Assembly (NCBI GenBank): GCA_026874595.1
Contig: CM049313.1
Span: forward strand, 13,947,508-14,011,507
Reading direction: 5' to 3'
DNA: 64,000 nt
Source of the DNA: Sipunculus nudus
Taxonomy: Eukaryota; Annelida; Sipuncula; Golfingiida; Sipunculidae
In this document: piece after piece, positions 57,021 through 64,000 of the stretch
Numbering within the stretch: position 1 is the first letter of the stretch
How the letters are laid out: each line of letters opens with the position of its first letter
Program-made: the position numbers and the translations under genes
The notes under the pieces: generated by a model
Told to the model about the DNA's origin: nothing
The model's database searches: none
Seen by the model: only the letters and a program-made list of their open reading frames with translations

Positions 57021-57181
57021 GATTAGAATAAGACTTTTGTTCCATCTCAAGTTTAGCAAGAAATAGTATATATCAGTAAACCTGTTTTAAATTTTATATT
57101 ATCCAAAATAAGAAGCATTATACCTTATTTTTATAATAATGACATAGTATAATTGTAATATATCATAAATGTGTCACATAG

Positions 57182-57249
<68 letters not shown>

Positions 57250-57339
57250 GTGCCAACTTTAATTACCCTCACATGCCGATTCATCAACCCCCTCCCCCCT
57301 TGAAGATTTATTATTGACGCCACTGTTGCCCAGGGTACA
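54695..57339. other. spacer between the satellite element and gene C
   Basis: (TA)n tracts at 55047-55150, 56966-57018 and 57188-57246; G-run near 56864. No gene recognised. Confidence 0.55.
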
Positions 57340-57425
57340 TCAGTAACCGGCTTGCGTCAGTAGAAAGCAAGCTAAAATCATCCAAAGTAAAGGCTGACAC
57401 GTACTCAGGCTGCTCACCACGGTAT
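57340..57425 (-). CDS. gene C last exon (hydrophobic tail)
   Basis: Acceptor TTTTTTTCAG; joined to the previous exon it reads DTVVSSLSTCQPLLWMILAC, FLLTQAGY, stop. AATAAA on the - strand lies about 30 bp after the stop (57308-57313). A second open frame through the same DNA (YRGEQPEYVSAF...) does not fit the phase. Confidence 0.65.
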
Positions 57426-59534
57426 CTGAAAAAAATAGCAAAAACAGAGCGTCAGTAACATCCGCGCAACATATAATTAAGCAATTATCACAGAGTGCTT
57501 GTTATACATCACAGAAAACTGTATCTCATGCAGGTGACCCATGTAAAGGTTCAAAATCCTGTAGAAGTTTAAAAGCCCACACCTAGCCATACCAGATAAA
57601 AAAAAAGAAAATCAAAATAATGAAAACTAAAATCTTCCAAGAAGTGAAGAAGATGAAGCAGTATTTGTGATTTTGAAAAGGTTGGGATAAATTATGATAA
57701 TTAATAAATTTAAAAAATGTACTCAATTATAAAAGCAAACACCTTACAATTTAGGATAAAACAGACAGAATCAGAATATGTCAATTAATGGAGAACTTTT
57801 TTTGTAATTTTTAAAAGGTGTACATAAATCTGAATATTTATTGGATTTAAAAATTATGTGTAGACCATGAAAAGCCCACTCAGAAAAAAAAAGTAATATC
57901 ACATAAAAGAAACAAAGATACAAAATCAAAAATAAAATAAAACAGAAGGAGAAATTTAAAAAGTGTGGATCGACGCCGGCCGCACTAACGCCCCACGCAG
58001 TGGCATAATAAGCAAAAAAAGTAACTTAGGATGTGTCAAAAAGGATTTTTTTGGTCACCTAAGCTAGTTCGGTTGAACGGTGCGGGTCTGAACCTATGGT
58101 AAAATAATAATTTACGCTTCTAAATAAGAAAGTATATGTCAGCTTACTTTACAAATTTCAGAGTAGTTTCTGTGGACCACAGTGTACGTTAATGTGTGAT
58201 GATGTTTCGTAGACACATGGAACAACGTGATTTGAAAGCACTAATCCTAAATCGTTAAGATCATCTATAAAAATTCGTTATTTTGTGAATTAGCCCTTCT
58301 TGTGAGAAACGCAGAGAATTTTAAAGAGTGGCAATTTTATTACGCTTAAATGTAATGTTATAAATGTTATTAAAAAGGTGAAAACATATTTTCATGTATT
58401 TATGGTCCATATTGATATGTGTGTATGTATATGCATGCTTGCGTGTTTATATAGGAATCATAACAATTGATTATGCTTCAAATGAATCTGTCTTAATTAA
58501 GATTTTAACAGATGTACACATATATATTCTGAATCTATTGTTGAGATGTGCTTGTGTATATGTGTGGGTTTGTGTGGTACACTTAAGCATGATGTCACAT
58601 CTTCTCTCAAACAGTGTTTCGCACTTAGTTCCCAGATATATGTGGTGAGCTGTGCCCTCTGTCGGACAAACAGAACACTCTCACATTGCTTAGTCTGAAA
58701 TGCGTATTATCAGTGGTGTCAATGGCGTCCTTCTCCGCTGGCGACCCGGTTTCTGAACCAGGTGCTGCCATGAGTGGGTTGAAATGGCCTTCTAAGGTCG
58801 GTGGCTCTCTCCGTGTTCTCCGGGTCCTCCACCTCTCTCACTACGATTTTCAACCCTATCAGTATCTTCTATTTTCGCCTTAAATATCTAACTGTATAAC
58901 GAATCAATTTGTCAAACCTTTTCTCAGTTGAGGGAGCCAGTGCGGTCCGGATTTTCCGGAGACCTGTGACTGGCTCGAGCGCCGACTTCACTTTCAGTCA
59001 GTCAGTCAGTGGCGTCGATTTGATTACATTGACCAACCTCCCTTGCTAAAAATTTCAATACCCCCCCCCCTCCCCAAAAGGCCCCTGCGTATTTTAGCCG
59101 TCAGATTATCATTTGAAGTAATTGACACTTTGGATTTGAATGTCACGTTTCATATGAACACAGTAAAGTATCTCTTTAAAATCCTACGAAAAACACTTTT
59201 AGAGGTAAACATTACTTATGAGTAAAATCGTAATAAAAAACACGCAAACCTGATTTGAACATATTGACGACTGCTTGAGTTGTCTTTGCTAAGAATCGCA
59301 ATTTTTCTCTGGAAATTCGGGACACGTCGTCACAGGCCAGGTGGTAACATGTCTTCATATACCCCCGGAAGTTTGCTTAATTAAATATATAAAAAAATAA
59401 CTAAAACTGTTAAATATTGCGGCTTTATTTTTCTCTGTAAGACGACTATCTGTATTTCACTGCTAACAGTTAGATAATTGAAGTAACTAAGCTTAATCAG
59501 CAGATTATTGTTTTTATCTTAAACAGCAGTTATG

Positions 59535-59613
<79 letters not shown>

Positions 59614-60125
59614 AATACAACCACCGATTTGAAAAATACTCAAACAATACAGTCCTAATTGGCGGAAGAATAGACAACAGTTAATACCTGAATCTGTAAG
59701 GAATATAGCCGTTTTGTTTGCCAGCCAGAATGGGAAGTGGTCGCTCCGCATGAGGTCAGGAACCATAAGACCTTTCGGCATTGTCAGGTTTAACAAATAT
59801 ATATCATCATTAGCAGGAAGGCTATTGTAAGCCTCATACAGGTTATTGGTGAGGTCAAGGTCGCTGTGACGGCCAGCAGACACTAGGAAATTCCCGAGGT
59901 ATCCATTTCTCTTGACTGTCTTCACTGCTTCCGGGAAAACCTGCCAAATACATAAAATCTCATGAAAAGTTTAAATGATGGCTGTAGCGTGAACTGTATT
60001 GTTTCCATGTGACAGTCAACAAACTGGCCATACATGATTATGTGCAAGAAAATCGGTCCTATGGCGTGACTGAAGGTTTCTGGGTAAATGTTCTTTATGA
60101 AGAAGACCTGCCTGATCCATATCTA

Positions 60126-60212
<87 letters not shown>

Positions 60213-62615
60213 AGTTCAGGCACACACGCATATACACGCACGTAGGAACACAGTTAAAGCGAGCAAGGAAAAGCAACTTACAAATGTAGTTACTGTGAGC
60301 CTGGCGTGTCGTTGTACTGTAACATCGTTTCAAAGATAACAGCTCCCTCAAACTGGCCTTTGGACTTCTTTAGGGTCTCTCTTTCCAGGTATTCATTTAC
60401 AAACTTAAAGCTTCCGGTTAAATACTTGTAGGAAATATAAAAAAAGTAATAACTTTAGATATCATCATTCAGATATTTGCCATGTTACGTAATGCCATAT
60501 ATATATGATATATCGTATGATTTACTTTATTCTTTGACATTAAACTCAATAGTTCACCGAAGACGTTAACTACTTCAAGGGCCATGTTTGCTGAAAATAC
60601 TCGATTGAATAATCAAAGGAGTACCAACAGTAGCCTCACCCCCCCCCCCCCCCCCTTCCAAACGAAGAAAAAGGACAAATCCTGACTAAAGAACTAAACA
60701 ACTTGCCAAGACCAAGACTGAGACAGAATGTTTGAATCATATACACTCCCCGATATGTAAAGTTTCAAATTAATACCAAAGAGAGATACAGATAGACACT
60801 ACAAATACATTTCATCAGATGTAAAACCAAGAGAATTCTAGCCATGTTTTCTTGTGAAAAAATACTCACATATTCCTCGAAATCAAATGCTACAAATACC
60901 AATGTGCGGTGTCTCTGGCAGGCGGCGCCACTGAGCACGTGCATGGCTTCAAGGAGGGCGGCCATTCCAGATCCGTTGTCATTTACGCCTATAATTAATG
61001 TAATAATCATTGAATTGTAGTAAACACAGATTAATGAGAAAGGAAACAAGTAAGGCATGTACTAAATATTGATTTCAGTCATATAATATATAAAGATATA
61101 CTGATGTTTTACTGTCAAACGGCGACTTTAACTGCAAGAATTGCATCAGAAGCACCAACTAGGAAGTATTATGATATGTGCTGTGATTTATATTAGTTTC
61201 AAGTAAATATCACCCACTACTGGGCCATAACATTTAAAATTTGTTATTTGATTATGTTGCTTTAATAGTATAATGCTTCAAATGAGGCTGGATGTGTTAA
61301 TATGCATGTATAAAATTGGAAACAAATATGTTCATGTTGCACTTTAATAAACTATTACTGTAACTACTACTACTATTAGTACTATACCAAATAGGTTGTG
61401 GATGGAATACATAAAGCACCATGACATATGTGTTTTTCATTAGGTTACGTCAATTAAAAGAAATAATAGCCTGAGCGTGACAAAACATGTTGTTAGGCCA
61501 CACCAGAAATACAATTGTTCTACGAACTCTCGGTTCCGTTCGAGACACGTACAATACTTCGTAGTTTGCCAGCTTGCGTAGATAATACGGAAAATATCTT
61601 CAGTCCCCCCCCCCCCTTCCCCTTCTTCAGCCGCCGCAATCTTTCTTCAAAGGTTTTTAGACCAATTTTTGCGTCCTTGACACCCCTTTTCTAGACCTTA
61701 GAAGTATTTTTAAGGCTTAGTACTTAGTCTTCCTGGGCTGGGCCTCCCTTTTCCTAAATCCTGAAACCGCTACTGATGATATTTACAATTAAGTCCATTT
61801 TCCATAGCTTTAAAAAGTTAAAAAGTTTATAAAGAATTTACGCAATTGCGAATATTAGCAGCATTACCAAGGAGCTGGTTTTCACGACAGAAAAGATTTC
61901 TGATCCATGAAAAATGGGAGAGGAGAAAACGTAGAAATATACTTTTTTGTATGGCCTCACCGAGGTTATGCGTCAAGATTTAAAAGTTTTAAATAATGGT
62001 TGCTACATTGAAGGGAAAGCCTGCTCGAAAAAAAGTGTTTATAACACCCGAGCATGGTGGTCGAAATTTGTACAGGTCTCCCAAAGGTTATTATATATAG
62101 AAGAAAAATATGCTTTACATAGAATGTATTTGTAAATAACTCCCAAAGTCACAAACAAGCATGGTGTACATGTCCCTGCGTAAAGATAAAGGCATTTTCA
62201 AACTGTTCCGATACATACTGGCCCCTTGTACACAAAACAATTTTTTTAAATGTCCCATTGTTGTTCTATCTGAACTGTGTTAGCAAAAGAGAAATATTAT
62301 ATCTTAGAACTCTACTGAAAAAAAGGACAAATGCTCGCTGTTAAAAATAAAAGATGAAAAAAGAGTACGTACTTAGAGAGATTTTCAGTGAATCCTTCAA
62401 TACAAAAGAGTGACTCTTTACAAAAAGAGTGATTGGATATGCCTGTAATTTACCTATGAAAATTATTACAAAATAAAAACTTATCTACATTTTGGATGTA
62501 CAGTGATTGTACCTGGAGTGGTCGGCACACTGTCATAATGGGCGCCAAGGAGCAAGACCGTATCACGTGACGTGCCATACATCCGTCCAGGAAGAGTGTA
62601 GATGAAATTCACACC
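57340..62615 (-). CDS. M28 zinc peptidase gene C, six exons seen, 5' end missing
   Basis: Metal-dependent exopeptidase of family M28. Exons on the - strand: 62513-62615, 60870-60988, 60294-60424, 59688-59940, 59250-59375 and 57340-57425. Expected ligands are all present: His in GAHYDSVP, bridging Asp in GVNDNGSG, Glu pair in FDFEEY, Asp in MRSDHFPFW and His in CYHLACDD. The last exon, joined in phase 1, gives LLWMILACFLLTQAGY and stop: a GPI-type or membrane tail, so the enzyme is probably on the cell surface or secreted. Problem: the exon ending QYNDTPGSQ runs into TAA. Its only donors leave phase 2, while the next exon needs phase 0. Codons matching EFPPGFEM of copy D are missing. Either a microexon was overlooked or this copy is also damaged. 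Earlier exons (signal peptide, N terminus) were not found up to 64000. Confidence 0.8.
57426..59249. other. intron of gene C
   Basis: A more GC-rich stretch at 58690-58990 stands out but has no recognised gene. It includes a CAGT repeat at about 58995-59010. Confidence 0.45.
59250..59375 (-). CDS. gene C exon with CYHLACDD
   Basis: After ATTAATTAAG; encodes NFRGYMKTCYHLACDDVSRI, LRFLAKTTQAVVNMFKS. Phase 1 at both sides. Matches copy D block 4. Confidence 0.9.
59536..59609. repeat. (TA)n then (GA)n
   Basis: Compound microsatellite directly after the donor of the neighbouring exon on the - strand. Confidence 0.95.
59688..59940 (-). CDS. gene C exon with RSDHFPFW
   Basis: After TTTGGCAG; VFPEAVKTVKRNGYLGNFLV, SAGRHSDLDLT, MRSDHFPFWLANKTAIFLTD. 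Ends in phase 1 before GTATTA. Supplies the ligand Asp. Confidence 0.92.
60129..60208. repeat. (TA)n tract
   Basis: About 40 TA units inside the short intron where the missing codons of gene C would be expected. Confidence 0.95.
60294..60424 (-). CDS. gene C exon with QYNDTP
   Basis: After TCCTACAAG; YLTGSFKFVNEYLERETLKK, GQFEGAVIFETMLQYNDTPG, SQ. The 3' border is uncertain (see gene C). Confidence 0.8.
60870..60988 (-). CDS. gene C exon with NDNGSG and FDFEEY
   Basis: After TTAATTATAG; GVNDNGSGMAALLEAMHVLS, GAACQRHRTLVFVAFDFEEY, donor GTGAGT. It carries the bridging Asp, the general base Glu and the ligand Glu. Confidence 0.93.
60989..62512. other. intron of gene C
   Basis: C-run at about 61604-61616. 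No other feature recognised. Confidence 0.5.
62513..62615 (-). CDS. gene C exon with HYDS
   Basis: After ACTTGTTAG; GVNFIYTLPGRMYGTSRDTV, LLLGAHYDSVPTTP, donor GTACAA in phase 1. His of HYDS is the first metal ligand. This is the most 5' exon I could find. Confidence 0.92.
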
Positions 62616-62638
62616 CTAACAAGTAAAGATGTATCAGA

Positions 62639-62686
62639 GTGAGAGAGAGAGAGAGAGAAAGAGAGAGAAAGAGAGAGAAAGAGAGA
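62639..62686. repeat. (GA)n-rich microsatellite
   Basis: GA tract with AAAGAGAGAG variants. Confidence 0.9.
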
Positions 62687-62809
62687 TGTAATTAAAAAAC
62701 AATTATAAATACATTTGCAATTATATTTATTGTCTCATGTTCAAGTTTAGCTGATCAAAAGTTCCCTAGCAAAACCACCCTGTCCTTCACACAAACTGTT
62801 AAAGGGGTT

Positions 62810-62985
62810 CACACACCAAGGCCGACACGCATCTCGACACAGCGCGACGCAGGCCGACACAGAAATCAGGCGACACACACCGACACTTGGTTGTGTCGGT
62901 TTGCGTCGCCTAGCGTGTCGTGAAGTGTGTCGTGCAGCCAAAATAACAAACCAATTGACCGACACACCCGCGACACACATTTGGG
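62810..62985. repeat. quasi-palindromic CGACAC/GTGTCG-rich repeat
   Basis: At least eight CGACAC and several GTGTCG motifs around a centre near 62890, with CACACCAAGGCCGACACGC on the left. Probably a small inverted-repeat element. Confidence 0.55.
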
Positions 62986-64000
62986 TTCATGACACAGAGA
63001 TTATCGCGTGTTTGCCGGAAGTTTACCTTTTTAGATTATCTGTTGCAAGTGTTTAGCAATAAAGCTATAGCCACTTTATATTTTATATTTTGAATTTTAA
63101 GACTTAAACAAGACAAAGGCTCCGATGACAATCGGGCCCGTTTGAGCGATACTCACATGAGCCCTGTTTTTCAGATAATATGAGGGGGGGGGGGGCAATC
63201 CACCGAGTTCGGGCAAAAGCCCCGTTCATGATAATGAGGACAGTATAGCCACCAGCCAGAATATACAAAAACTTTTCTCCATATCATTTTCCAACACATA
63301 ATACGGTATGTATAATTTGAGAATAAAAGTTATTTTTGCTTAGTTTTCATTATTTGTTTGAACATTCACGATATCCTAAATTTCTTGTTATGAGATGCGC
63401 AATTGAAAGATAATTGAATAAATATTAAGAAACAAGAAAAACTAAAAATATGATCTCGAAATCGTTAAGTACAAAAGTACGCGTTTTATTTCCCTAAAAA
63501 GAGAAGGGGACACATGAAACTTTGTCCCCGTTATACTTTGTCCATTTCCCTAAAAAGGGAGGGGGACATGCTGCCGCCCGCCCCCCGATGCCCATGATTT
63601 CTGTCGATGACATCGATACTTTATATTAAATGTTGCTACCATTCAATTAAATATTTATTTATTTTTTTTAATTTTGTGATCACAGTAGGGCATGTATATG
63701 GGTTTCTAATTTCACCATTTTACCTTTACTTGAATCAAGTGTTAGCGCAACAATTTCCCCAGGTGCTTATATACCGGCCAAAGCTCCGTTTGACTAATAT
63801 TCTTTGAATGATCAATGCCTTGAGGGAGGGGTAAATGTTCAACAACTGTATACTATCATGACATGGGAAAAGCGAATGATTTTCCAGACCGAATATAAAT
63901 TAATGGTGGGAAAGGGGGAGTGCAAAGGGCTTAAACAAGATCGTTGTTTTAATTTTCAGTAGTCTATCCAGTAAATGAGGTTAAGGCAACGGGTGTGGAA
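62986..64000. other. window end, no gene recognised
   Basis: G-run at about 63184. Two similar lines (CCCTAAAAAGAGAAGGGGAC and CCCTAAAAAGGGAGGGGGAC) at about 63492 and 63549. Upstream exons of gene C are expected here or beyond but were not seen. Confidence 0.45.

Noticed and set aside
57310-57425. Frame YRGEQPEYVSAFTLDDFSLL on the - strand
   Set aside because: It looks protein-like but needs phase 2 at the acceptor, while the preceding exon ends in phase 1; the phase-compatible frame gives the hydrophobic tail.

Overview
The window is animal nuclear DNA: AT-rich, with spliced genes, introns of up to 11.7 kb, and many retrotransposons, small inverted-repeat transposons, satellites and (TA)n tracts. 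Gene style and repeat content fit a lophotrochozoan, most likely a bivalve or other mollusc. That placement is an inference, because no species-specific marker was recognised.

Left part (1-11 kb): an old interspersed repeat carries a 5'-truncated non-LTR retrotransposon (about 1.6-3.4 kb). It is followed by the last exon of a type-B carboxylesterase gene (gene A, 4018-4297), a 2.9-kb minisatellite of 55-bp units (6.4-9.36 kb) and two small inverted-repeat elements (9.5-10.8 kb).

Centre (11.4-42.2 kb): gene B is a complete carboxylesterase/cholinesterase-like gene on the + strand. I could join it exon by exon: 11 exons with GT/AG borders and matching phases, 1809 coding bases, 602 residues, with a signal peptide, the Ser-Glu-His triad and a hydrophobic C-terminal tail. 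Its last exon is closely similar to that of gene A, so these are tandem copies. Intron 3 holds a dead Ty3/gypsy-type element whose integrase lies before the reverse transcriptase (Gmr1-like order). Intron 4 holds another interspersed repeat and a pair of nearly identical 0.74-kb LTRs around a non-coding interior built from 331-bp and about 233-bp tandem arrays. Intron 7 holds a Tigger/pogo-like non-autonomous element.

Right part (45.6-62.6 kb): two copies of an M28 zinc peptidase gene lie tail to tail. The + copy (45.67-49.35 kb) is a pseudogene with frameshifts and stops. The - copy (57.34-62.62 kb, 5' end outside the recognised region) keeps all expected metal ligands and ends in a hydrophobic tail, but one exon junction does not fit in phase. 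Between them sits a 4.6-kb element (50072-54686) with long terminal inverted repeats, an 8-bp target duplication and a core of about 119-bp repeat units rich in GTGACCACAT. No tRNA, rRNA or CRISPR was found.

Both gene families look secreted or surface-anchored (hydrolytic enzymes with signal or C-terminal hydrophobic segments). Both lie in duplicated, repeat-filled surroundings, which suggests a local family expansion. All joins were made by eye from splice sites, frame and family motifs; no database search was possible.
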